From: Sediminitomix flava
GTDB lineage: Bacteria > Bacteroidota > Bacteroidia > Cytophagales > Flammeovirgaceae
Assembly (NCBI RefSeq): GCF_003149185.1
Contig: NZ_QGDO01000001.1
Coordinates: 1,240,001-1,304,000 of the forward strand
Reading direction: 5' to 3'
DNA: 64,000 bases
Shown piece after piece: positions 26,854 to 34,477 of this stretch. Positions within the stretch are counted from its first letter, which is position 1, and each line of letters opens with the position of its first letter. Below the pieces are notes generated by a model. That model was not told where the DNA came from. It did no database searches and worked only from the letters and a program-made list of their open reading frames with translations. The position numbers and the translations under genes are program-made.

Positions 26854-28668
26854 ATGAATAACAAATTCGCTACAGCTACCAAATGGTTGGTAAGCATCTT
26901 TTTAATTGGATTGTCACTAGGTTTCACATCATGTGATGAAGATGAAAACATGTCGGATATGGATACCCAACCAACTTCTGACATCATGGAAATTGTAGAC
27001 CAGACTTCAAATGTTTCTACACTTCTAGCAGCAATCGATGCCGCAAGCTTAAGAACTACATTAAAAAGCAGTGGCCCATTTACAGTTTTTGCTCCTACAA
27101 ATGATGCTTTTGCTAAAGTAGATGCAGAAATCATAAATTATCTTTTAGCTACTCCTGAAGAACTATCAAAAGTTCTTACTTACCATGTTGTAGCAGGAAA
27201 AGTAATGTCTACTGATCTTTCATCTGGGACTGTTCCTACAGTAAATGAAGGACAATCTTTGAATGTAAGTCTTGGAAGCAGCGTGATGATAAACAATGCA
27301 ACCGTGACTACAGCAGATGTTGAAGCTACAAATGGTGTTATTCACCTTATCAATGAAGTATTACTTCCATCTAACTTAGATTTGAGTGGAATGAAGCAAA
27401 CACTTGCTGAGATTGTAGTGGAAGATGAAAACTTTACGGTATTGGAGAAAATCCTTACGATGCCTGAATTCTCTGATATATTGACTGCCGCTTCTAATAA
27501 AGACGCTGAACTTACAATCTTCGCACCTACTGATGCTGCATTCCAAACAGTATTAGATGTTTTAGGCTTAGATGACCTAAGCGAAATTCCTGAGAATGTA
27601 TTGATGGATATTGTAACATACCACATCCTTGGTTCAGTTGCTATGAGCTCTGATCTTCAAAGCACAATGTATGAAACTTTGAATGGCGAGTCTATCACAG
27701 TTGACCTAAGCAGTGGTGTAATGATTGACAATGCTTCAGTTACAAAAGCTGATATGGAAGCATCAAACGGTGTTCTTCACGTAGTTGATGCTGTACTTTT
27801 ACCATCAACATACGCATCGGCAATAGGTACAATCGTAGAAGTGCCATTGTTCAGAAAAGAATATAGCATGCTAACTAAAGCCTTAATGAAAGCTGAGTTA
27901 GTTGAAACACTAAAAGGCGAAGGTCCTTTCACAGTTTTTGCTCCAAATAATGATGCTTTTGAAGCTGCTGGAATCACTTCACTTGAAGAGTTCACAATGG
28001 AAGAGCTTGAAGCAGTATTGCTTTATCACGTAGTTGGTGCAGAAGTACTATCTGGAAATCTTCCTGAAAGAATGGTTACTACTCTTGGTGGAGACTTCTA
28101 CTTGAGTAAAGGTGATCAGGTATATATTAATGGATCAACAATGGTTACAAATGTTGACATCCAGAAATCAAATGGTGTAATCCACACTATCGATCAGACA
28201 TTAGTACCTCCTTCAGCTACTGTTGTTGATATAGCTGTTGCTCTTGCTAGCGCTACAGAAGATGCTGAATTCACACAACTAGTTGGCTTACTTACTGCTG
28301 AAGGACAAGCTGGTGTATTGGAAGCAATCTCAGATGAGGAAGGAAGCTTTACAATCTTTGCACCAACAGATGCTGCATTCCTAGAAATTGAAGAAGTAAC
28401 TTCAACTCTTACTACAGAACAAATATCAGATGTACTTACCTACCATGTCGTTCCTGGAAGAGTTTATTCTACTGACCTATCAGATGCTTTAGAAGCTACT
28501 ACTGTAAATGGTCAAACTCTTACAGTTAATTTCGCTGGAGATGGTGTCACTCTAAGTGATCAGAGCGGCGATAGCGAAGACGCATCAGTGATCTTGGTAA
28601 ACATCAATGGTACAAATGGAGTGATTCACGTAATCGATAAAGTACTTATCCCTTCATTGGAACAATAA
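26854..28668 (+). CDS. Lipoprotein with four fasciclin (FAS1) domains
   Basis: 604-residue surface or periplasmic lipoprotein. A lipobox (LGFTSC, Cys27) follows a hydrophobic signal; Asp-Glu-Asp right after the Cys suggests export to the outer membrane or cell surface. Four FAS1 domains follow, about 46-178, 184-316, 323-450 and 456-602. Each has the family motifs GPFTVFAPTNDAF or its variant, then a YHVV box and an NG-V-x-H-x-[IV]-D end. FAS1 domains mediate cell-cell or matrix adhesion. Four in tandem is more than the one or two common in bacteria. It has its own promoter and a strong terminator, and the LytTR regulator follows 163 bases on. Confidence 0.92.
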   Translation: MNNKFATATKWLVSIFLIGLSLGFTSCDEDENMSDMDTQPTSDIMEIVDQTSNVSTLLAAIDAASLRTTLKSSGPFTVFAPTNDAFAKVDAEIINYLLATPEELSKVLTYHVVAGKVMSTDLSSGTVPTVNEGQSLNVSLGSSVMINNATVTTADVEATNGVIHLINEVLLPSNLDLSGMKQTLAEIVVEDENFTVLEKILTMPEFSDILTAASNKDAELTIFAPTDAAFQTVLDVLGLDDLSEIPENVLMDIVTYHILGSVAMSSDLQSTMYETLNGESITVDLSSGVMIDNASVTKADMEASNGVLHVVDAVLLPSTYASAIGTIVEVPLFRKEYSMLTKALMKAELVETLKGEGPFTVFAPNNDAFEAAGITSLEEFTMEELEAVLLYHVVGAEVLSGNLPERMVTTLGGDFYLSKGDQVYINGSTMVTNVDIQKSNGVIHTIDQTLVPPSATVVDIAVALASATEDAEFTQLVGLLTAEGQAGVLEAISDEEGSFTIFAPTDAAFLEIEEVTSTLTTEQISDVLTYHVVPGRVYSTDLSDALEATTVNGQTLTVNFAGDGVTLSDQSGDSEDASVILVNINGTNGVIHVIDKVLIPSLEQ

Positions 28669-28701
28669 ACACAAAGAGTAATTGATTTTAGACCCAACAT
28701 C

Positions 28702-28737
28702 AATACCCCAGCTAATTTTTAGTTGGGGTATTTTTTT
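28702..28737 (+). terminator. Terminator of the FAS1 gene
   Basis: 12-bp stem with one G.T pair (AATACCCCAGCT / AGTTGGGGTATT) then a T run. Confidence 0.9.
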
Positions 28738-28831
28738 ATGAACCGAAAAAGAAAAAATATACTTTACAGGTAAAACAATATCAGAAGTCTTCGGTTATTT
28801 ATCACGTACTCTGAAACTAACTTTTTCACTA

Positions 28832-29563
28832 ATGAATGTACTGATAGCCAACCATAGAAGTGAACAAGTCGATCAACTGAAACTACTATTAGAAAGATAT
28901 AATCCAGAAATAAATATCGTCAAGGTAGTAGCTAGCACAAGTGAAGCATTAAACATTTTAAATCGACTGAAACAACAGATTGATCTAGCATTTATAAACA
29001 CACAATTATCCGATGGTTCTTTTTTTACATCAGACGCAGAACTAGAGGTACAACATCCACTTATTTTCACATCTAACTCTGAAAAAGATGCTTTCAGAGC
29101 TATTAAAGCCAATGCTTTCGATTATTTGCTGTATCCTCTGAACACCAATCAAATCATGAACAGTCTGAAAAGACTTTCAAGGTTTAATCCAAAATGGAAT
29201 AAAACTGAAAAACCTAGGTATAAGAAAAGGCTGATGGTAAAGTTTGGTGACAAGCTTCAGTTTAAACAAGTAGATGACATTTCTTATGCTTATGCCGATG
29301 GAAAAGTTGTTTACATTGTTACGAAGTCTAGTCAAAGAAAATACATTGTTGATCATACGCTAGAAGAACTAGAGCACCTTTTTCTCAATCCAGATTATTT
29401 TTTCAGAATCAATAGAAAATACATAGTACAGATTGATGCTATTCATGAAGTTCGTCAGTATGTAAACAGCAGATTAAAACTCATTTTAAATCCAGCTTCA
29501 GACAAAGATATGATTGTCAGCAGAGAGAAAGTTCCTTACTTCAAGGATTGGCTCAATTTATAG
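28832..29563 (+). CDS. LytTR response regulator with degenerate receiver
   Basis: 243-residue regulator: receiver fold (1-120) and LytTR DNA-binding domain (about 135-240, with FRINRKYIVQIDAI). The receiver has lost the phosphorylation site: the acidic pair is Ala6-Asn7-His8 (usual VDD), the phospho-Asp is Asn56 (FINTQL where FLDIQL is expected) and the conserved Lys is Tyr101 (LLYPL where LLKPI is expected). Only the switch Thr80 remains. It therefore cannot be switched by a kinase in the normal way and probably senses by binding or by level. No LytS-type kinase is adjacent. Its gene ends 4 bases from the stop of a convergent AraC gene. Confidence 0.9.
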   Translation: MNVLIANHRSEQVDQLKLLLERYNPEINIVKVVASTSEALNILNRLKQQIDLAFINTQLSDGSFFTSDAELEVQHPLIFTSNSEKDAFRAIKANAFDYLLYPLNTNQIMNSLKRLSRFNPKWNKTEKPRYKKRLMVKFGDKLQFKQVDDISYAYADGKVVYIVTKSSQRKYIVDHTLEELEHLFLNPDYFFRINRKYIVQIDAIHEVRQYVNSRLKLILNPASDKDMIVSREKVPYFKDWLNL

Positions 29564-29566
29564 TTA

Positions 29567-30559
29567 CTAACTTTCTATATTTTGCTTTCTAACATCTTTG
29601 GGCAAAATACCATGAAATTCCTTGAATGCCTTTGAAAAATGACCAAGCGATGTATAACCAACTAGGTACCCAATCTCTGAAATTGATATGTTCTGATTTT
29701 GGAGCATTTCCATTGCTTTTTCGAGTCTAATTTTTTTCAAGTATTGGAATACGGGGCTTCCATATACTTGTTTGAATAGGTTCTGAATTTTACTCTTACT
29801 CATCGAGTAACGATCCGCAAATTCTTCAAGAGAAGGAGGTGAGATTAAGTTGTCTAAAAGGTCTTTTTTGATGCTAGTTACCACCTGAAAATCTGCTTGA
29901 TGGACATAAGATAATTCACCAAAATTCTCTTCACGCTTCCAATTCATATCTATGGCTACCACAAAAGACTCTTCTACCTTAATTTTCAGATAAGCTTTTT
30001 TCAGTTTTTCTATAGGTTCATAGCTCAACATCTGATGAACGACACGCAATAATTCTGGGCCTATTTCATCGTAAATAGTTACATCAGGATCGTTTAAGAG
30101 TCTCAGCAAATCACTAGACTTTGGAATATTATAGGAAGCTATGAATTTCTCGATCCACTCTTTCGTCATATAAATATGCAAATGATTCATTTGGGTGTGA
30201 GCAGGAATTCTGACATTGAACTTGAACCTGTTATTAAAGATAAAAGTCGTATTTCTAGTCTCACCTACTTTTTCATTCTCCTCTACTTGCCCATCTAAAT
30301 GAAAAGAACTCAGCTGATAGATAAAAGAAAATGATTCAACGTTTTTATCTTCTAAATCTCGTATCAGATATAGATCATCATTCATGCACAGATCTTCCCG
30401 TTGAAGTATCAGCCCTTCTTCAAGTTCAATACGCCAAACACTGCCTTTTCCAAATTTCTCATTTATTTCCAGATAGTTTTCGTCTTCTAAAGATGAATCT
30501 AATTGTGTGGCAATTTGCTCCATCCAAGACTTTAAAGAGTTTATCTCAATTTTTATCAT
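29567..30559 (-). CDS. AraC-family transcription regulator
   Basis: 330-residue regulator. The C-terminal 100 residues (about 225-325) are a typical AraC double helix-turn-helix (EFADRYSMSKSKIQNLFK, then EIGYLVGYTSLGHFSKAFKEFHG). The N-terminal 220 residues resemble the sensor part of PchR-like regulators but no ligand can be assigned. The gene overlaps nothing but is tail to tail with the LytTR gene (3 bases between stops). The TPR-like gene lies 71 bases upstream on the same strand. Confidence 0.87.
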   Translation of the reverse strand: MIKIEINSLKSWMEQIATQLDSSLEDENYLEINEKFGKGSVWRIELEEGLILQREDLCMNDDLYLIRDLEDKNVESFSFIYQLSSFHLDGQVEENEKVGETRNTTFIFNNRFKFNVRIPAHTQMNHLHIYMTKEWIEKFIASYNIPKSSDLLRLLNDPDVTIYDEIGPELLRVVHQMLSYEPIEKLKKAYLKIKVEESFVVAIDMNWKREENFGELSYVHQADFQVVTSIKKDLLDNLISPPSLEEFADRYSMSKSKIQNLFKQVYGSPVFQYLKKIRLEKAMEMLQNQNISISEIGYLVGYTSLGHFSKAFKEFHGILPKDVRKQNIES

Positions 30560-30630
30560 ATAAAATGGGTTCGCTTCCTTGTGTGGAAAACAATTCTTTA
30601 GGTTAATGAGGTTTCAAACATTCGCTGATT

Positions 30631-31689
30631 CTAGAGCGGACTATAATCAAATTCCTTTTGCAATTTTGAAGACATTCTTTTCATATCCTTCTCATTTGAT
30701 CGGAGCTTTGCATATTGATACCATAATAATGATGCTTCAAAAGCGAGATCATCAGACTTTATCAAGTGCTCACATATCAATTTCCCTTTCTCGTAGTCCT
30801 TATCTCTGAAATTTGCATCTGCTTTCAATAACTGAAGATATGGATCATTCCCAATTAAAGATTTCAAAACTTCAAGTTCTTCAATTAAAGATTGATAATC
30901 TTCTTTTACTTCTGCCAAATGAATTTTAGTAATACTAAAAGCAGGTTGATCTGCGAATAGCTTTTCACTCCACTTCAACAAAGTTTCCTCCTTATAATAA
31001 GGTAAATAAACACTTGCTTGTATTGCTAGCAACAAGAAACTTTGCTGTTGTTTTATTTCTTTCGGTAATAAAGTATAAAAAGTAAGCGCACCTTCGTAAT
31101 CTTTCTCGGCCATCAACGCTCTCAATCTATATAAATCTGTGAGCCAAAGCTCATTCTTCTGATCTGCAGCTCTAGCCAACTCTTCACCTATAAACGCCTG
31201 TTCAACTTCCTCAGAAAACCAAGTGGCTGAATAATGATCATAAAAGTCGATGATTTGAAAATTCGTTTTCGTTCTTTTCAACAAAATGTCAATATAACTA
31301 ACTGGCGTATCTCTCGATAAATCTCTAAAACGCAGAAGTGGTGTTCCAGACTGTTGATGAAGTTGGACAAATTCGAGTGGTGCACGATCACCTGCAGTAT
31401 CTAATTTGAATAAGAAATCAGAGAAAAATAGTTGAGAAACCAAAGAATCTAAAAGCTTTGGTTCATTGCTCCCTTTTGTATTCAGGTGTCTTTTTACTCT
31501 ACTTAAAAAGATTTTTCTATTAAATAAAGTATCAAACTCATTCGCACCTTCTGCTACAAAAAGACTATCTAAATGTAAACCAAATGCAAACTCATTCTTA
31601 TAGCGTTTTTGAGCCTCTCCAAGCTGAGATGTAAAGCTCAAAATCCCTATCAAGAAAAATATTATACAAAGCTGATATCTCTTTTCCAT
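30631..31689 (-). CDS. Secreted repeat-like protein of unknown function
   Basis: 352 residues with a signal peptide (MEKRYQLCIIFFLIGILSF, cleavage near GEAQ). Residues about 165-350 are helical and show TPR-like spacing (LYRLRALMAEKDYEGALTFY), so a periplasmic TPR protein is likely. The N-terminal third has many Phe-Leu segments and no motif I recognise. It is followed by the AraC gene after 71 bases, so the two may be co-transcribed. Confidence 0.6.
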   Translation of the reverse strand: MEKRYQLCIIFFLIGILSFTSQLGEAQKRYKNEFAFGLHLDSLFVAEGANEFDTLFNRKIFLSRVKRHLNTKGSNEPKLLDSLVSQLFFSDFLFKLDTAGDRAPLEFVQLHQQSGTPLLRFRDLSRDTPVSYIDILLKRTKTNFQIIDFYDHYSATWFSEEVEQAFIGEELARAADQKNELWLTDLYRLRALMAEKDYEGALTFYTLLPKEIKQQQSFLLLAIQASVYLPYYKEETLLKWSEKLFADQPAFSITKIHLAEVKEDYQSLIEELEVLKSLIGNDPYLQLLKADANFRDKDYEKGKLICEHLIKSDDLAFEASLLWYQYAKLRSNEKDMKRMSSKLQKEFDYSPL

Positions 31690-31802
31690 TTATATATTCC
31701 TACTTTCTTTTTTAAGCATCCTATAATTTAAAGGTATGATTTGCTCATTTAATTGGGTAAAATTGTACTGATTAAATTTTTTAAATCATAATAAAGGTCT
31801 TG

Positions 31803-32210
31803 ATGAAGGTTAAAAATCTCTTTTCTACAAAAATTGTCAATGCACATATTTCACTATTAATCTTACGTCTATTTTCTGGAGGATTAATGCTGACACATGG
31901 TTGGGGTAAAATGATGAACTTTGAACAACTTTCAACAAAGTTTCCTGATCCATTACACATCGGACATGCTTCTTCACTTGCACTTGCTGTATTTTCTGAA
32001 ATTGGTTGTGCCGTATTCCTCATTTTAGGATTATTCACAAGATTGGCAAGTATCCCTCTAATTGTCACGATGTTAGTAGCCGTATTTATTGTTCATGGAG
32101 GCGACCCTATTGGGAAAAAAGAACTCGGACTGATGTATCTTTCTATGTATACAGTTCTTTTAATGATGGGAGGAGGAAAATATTCATTAGATGCCAAATT
32201 GATTAAATAG
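31803..32210 (+). CDS. DoxX-family membrane protein
   Basis: 135-residue inner-membrane protein with four hydrophobic segments and the DoxX signature (LILRLFSGGLMLTHGWGKM near residues 20-40, then FSEIGCAVFLILGLFTR). The ATG at 31803 is used; a TTG three bases earlier is possible but unlikely. DoxX proteins are small quinone-linked or redox-stress membrane proteins whose activity is poorly defined. Single gene, 99 bases before the rimP promoter. Confidence 0.88.
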   Translation: MKVKNLFSTKIVNAHISLLILRLFSGGLMLTHGWGKMMNFEQLSTKFPDPLHIGHASSLALAVFSEIGCAVFLILGLFTRLASIPLIVTMLVAVFIVHGGDPIGKKELGLMYLSMYTVLLMMGGGKYSLDAKLIK

Positions 32211-32308
32211 TCTGTTAATCTATTGATTATCTTGATTTAGAATTTCAAATAAAGGCACTTAATTCCAAACTATACTTTCATATAATGCTCAAACTGTAAC
32301 GATAGTAA

Positions 32309-32339
32309 TTGTTTTTTTATCAAATTCAATGTACTTTTG
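32309..32339 (+). promoter_or_regulatory. Promoter of the rimP-nusA operon
   Basis: TTG at 32309-32311 and TACTTTTG at 32332-32339 match the Bacteroidota -33 and -7 elements with a 20-base spacer. Transcription would start near 32346. Confidence 0.75.
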
Positions 32340-32360
32340 TGAAAGTATGGGAAAATAAAG

Positions 32361-32386
32361 AAAGGGGGCTGAAGCTCCCTTTTTTC
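32361..32386 (+). terminator. Attenuator-like hairpin in the rimP leader
   Basis: Nine-bp stem (AAAGGGGGC / GCTCCCTTT, one G.T pair) with a TGAA loop, directly followed by a T run, lies between the promoter and the rimP ATG at 32432. It looks like an intrinsic terminator inside the leader, so transcription into the operon may be controlled by read-through. Confidence 0.65.
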
Positions 32387-32431
32387 TTTGCCTTAAGAAT
32401 TGAACCTTCAATCAATACAATACCTCAAACG

Positions 32432-32902
32432 ATGGAATTGGTAAATAGAATCAAAGAAATTGTAGAGTCTCACCTCGAAGATGAGTCTTTATTTATTGTA
32501 GATATACAGGTATCAGGCACAAGTAAACCACGCGTTCTGATCCTAATGGATGGCGATAACGGAATATCTATTGACCAATGTGCTCGATTGAGCAGAAAGG
32601 TAGGTTACCAAATAGAGGAAGATAATGTCATTGAAGATGCCTACATTTTAGAAGTATCTTCGGCAGGTATTGGCGAACCATTGATGATGATGCGTCAATA
32701 CAAAAAAAATGTAGGTCGTAAAATCACTGTTTATTTCAAGGATGAATCTGAAAAAACAGGGGAATTGATCGATGTAAACGAGGAAGAAATCGTTTTATCT
32801 GAAGAAGTGAAAGAGAAAGGAAAAAGAACTAAGAATCTTCCTCCTGTAGCTTTCCCATTTTCTTCAATAGAGAAAGCGATTATCCAAGTATCATTTAAAT
32901 AA
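32432..32902 (+). CDS. rimP: Ribosome maturation factor RimP
   Basis: 156-residue 30S maturation factor. The ATG at 32432 is chosen because the family begins with a short helical segment like MELVNRIKEIVE; the frame stays open further upstream but that part includes the attenuator hairpin and does not look like protein. Conserved parts are FIVDIQVSG, RVLILMDGD, the LSRKVGYQIEE helix, YILEVSSAG and the C-terminal SH3-like region. The gene order rimP-nusA-infB is conserved across bacteria. Confidence 0.93.
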   Translation: MELVNRIKEIVESHLEDESLFIVDIQVSGTSKPRVLILMDGDNGISIDQCARLSRKVGYQIEEDNVIEDAYILEVSSAGIGEPLMMMRQYKKNVGRKITVYFKDESEKTGELIDVNEEEIVLSEEVKEKGKRTKNLPPVAFPFSSIEKAIIQVSFK

Positions 32903-32998
32903 ATAAACTTCACTTCTCAAATACATTTGTGCCAAGCATAAATTGAAAAGTGAAACAGTATAAATTACTTTTTTACCGAACAAAAGTAAAAAGAGATT

Positions 32999-34246
32999 AT
33001 GAACAGCTCTGAACTCATCGAGTCGTTTAAAGAATTTGCCAAGTTAAAGAAAATTGATCGTCCTACGATGATCAGAATCTTGGAAGATGTCTTTCGTGCC
33101 ATGATCCGTAAACAATACGGAGATGACGAAAATTATGATGTAATTATTAATGTTGAAGAGGGTGACCTTGAAATCTGGCGTTATCGTGAGATCGTAGCCA
33201 ACGATCAAGAAGACTACGACGAAAACACTCAGATTTTCCTTACTGATGCCAAAAGAATCGAAGAAGATTTCGAAGTTGGTGAAGAAGTAGCTGAAGAAGT
33301 GAAAATTCCTGAGTTTGGTAGAAGAATGGTACAAGCTGCTCGTCAGACCTTGATCCAAAAGGTTAAAGATTTGGAGAAAGATCACCTATTCGAGAAATAC
33401 AAAGACCGTGTTGGAGAGGTTATCACTGGAGAGGTTTATCAAGCACTTAGCCGTGAATTGGTAGTGAGTGACGGTTCAAGTAATGAGCTTACTCTTCCTA
33501 AAGCTGAGCAAATCTCTAAAGACCGTTATAGAAAAGGAGATCAAATCCGTGCTGTTATTAACCGTGTAGAAATGGTAAATAACAACCCTAAGATTATCCT
33601 TTCTAGAACTGCTCCTACTTTCTTGGAAAGACTTTTCGAACAAGAAGTTCCTGAAATTTTCGATGGACTTATCGTTATCAAGAAAATTGTTCGTGAGCCA
33701 GGAGAAAGAGCCAAAGTTGCTGTGGAGTCTTTTGACGATCGTATTGACCCAGTAGGTGCTTGTGTTGGTATGAAAGGTTCTCGTATTCACTCTATCGTTC
33801 GTGAATTACAAAATGAGAACATTGACGTAATCAACTACACTGACAACCTTGATCTTTATATCCAAAGAGCGTTGAGCCCTGCACACATCAACCGAGTTGA
33901 AGTAAACGAGGAGAAAAAACGTGTAGCTGTTTATCTAGAAAGAGATCAAGTATCTCTTGCAATTGGTAAAGGTGGACAAAACATTCGTTTGGCAAGTAGA
34001 TTAGTAGGCTACGAAATTGACGTTTATCGTGAGTTGAACGACATGGAGGAAAGCGAAGACGATATCGACTTGAGCGAATTTGTTGGTGAAATTGATGAGT
34101 GGATCATCGATGAATTCAGAAATGTTGGTTTGGATTCTGCGAAAAGTGTCCTTGCGCTAACAAAAGATGAGTTGGTGTTACGTACTGACCTCGAAGATGA
34201 AACCGTCGAATTTGTACTAGAAATCCTGAAAAAGGAATTTGAATAA
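32999..34246 (+). CDS. nusA: Transcription termination/antitermination factor NusA
   Basis: 415 residues: N-terminal RNA-polymerase-binding domain (1-125), S1 domain (about 130-200), two KH domains (about 230-345 with VGACVGMKGSRI and LAIGKGGQNIRLA) and a short C-terminal region. Without the acidic repeat domains of the E. coli protein, as in other Bacteroidota. It regulates pausing and termination and often acts on its own operon leader. It lies 96 bases downstream of rimP. A terminator follows before infB. Confidence 0.95.
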   Translation: MNSSELIESFKEFAKLKKIDRPTMIRILEDVFRAMIRKQYGDDENYDVIINVEEGDLEIWRYREIVANDQEDYDENTQIFLTDAKRIEEDFEVGEEVAEEVKIPEFGRRMVQAARQTLIQKVKDLEKDHLFEKYKDRVGEVITGEVYQALSRELVVSDGSSNELTLPKAEQISKDRYRKGDQIRAVINRVEMVNNNPKIILSRTAPTFLERLFEQEVPEIFDGLIVIKKIVREPGERAKVAVESFDDRIDPVGACVGMKGSRIHSIVRELQNENIDVINYTDNLDLYIQRALSPAHINRVEVNEEKKRVAVYLERDQVSLAIGKGGQNIRLASRLVGYEIDVYRELNDMEESEDDIDLSEFVGEIDEWIIDEFRNVGLDSAKSVLALTKDELVLRTDLEDETVEFVLEILKKEFE

Positions 34247-34254
34247 AAGTAAGA

Positions 34255-34289
34255 AAGCCTGTAAGTCACATCTTACAGGCTTCCTTTTT
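34255..34289 (+). terminator. Terminator between nusA and infB
   Basis: 11-bp stem AAGCCTGTAAG / CTTACAGGCTT with a 6-base loop, then CC and five T. Leakage here would still allow infB to be expressed from upstream. Confidence 0.8.
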
Positions 34290-34347
34290 AGAATCATTAG
34301 GTTTAAATTGTCGTTTTTTTGTCTATAATCAAAGGCAAAATTTAAGT

Positions 34348-34376
34348 TTTACAAAGATTCGTCCTATCTTTGTAAA
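34348..34376 (+). promoter_or_regulatory. infB promoter, -7 box inside an inverted repeat
   Basis: TATCTTTG (34365-34372) matches TAnnTTTG and lies 106 bases before the infB ATG. It is inside an exact 11-bp inverted repeat, TTTACAAAGAT (34348-34358) and ATCTTTGTAAA (34366-34376), with a 7-base spacer. That symmetry could be an operator or could come from the -7 motif alone. Confidence 0.65.
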
Positions 34377-34477
34377 TCGAGATAGGTTATTTTTGTTTGA
34401 CTGTTCATATTTAATTTACAGTTAAATAAAATCGAATTAAATCAACAATAACACATTACTAGCATTTAAAACCATAT

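Noticed and set aside
32309-32431. N-terminal extension of rimP
   Set aside because: It spans the promoter and attenuator and does not match the family; the ATG at 32432 does.
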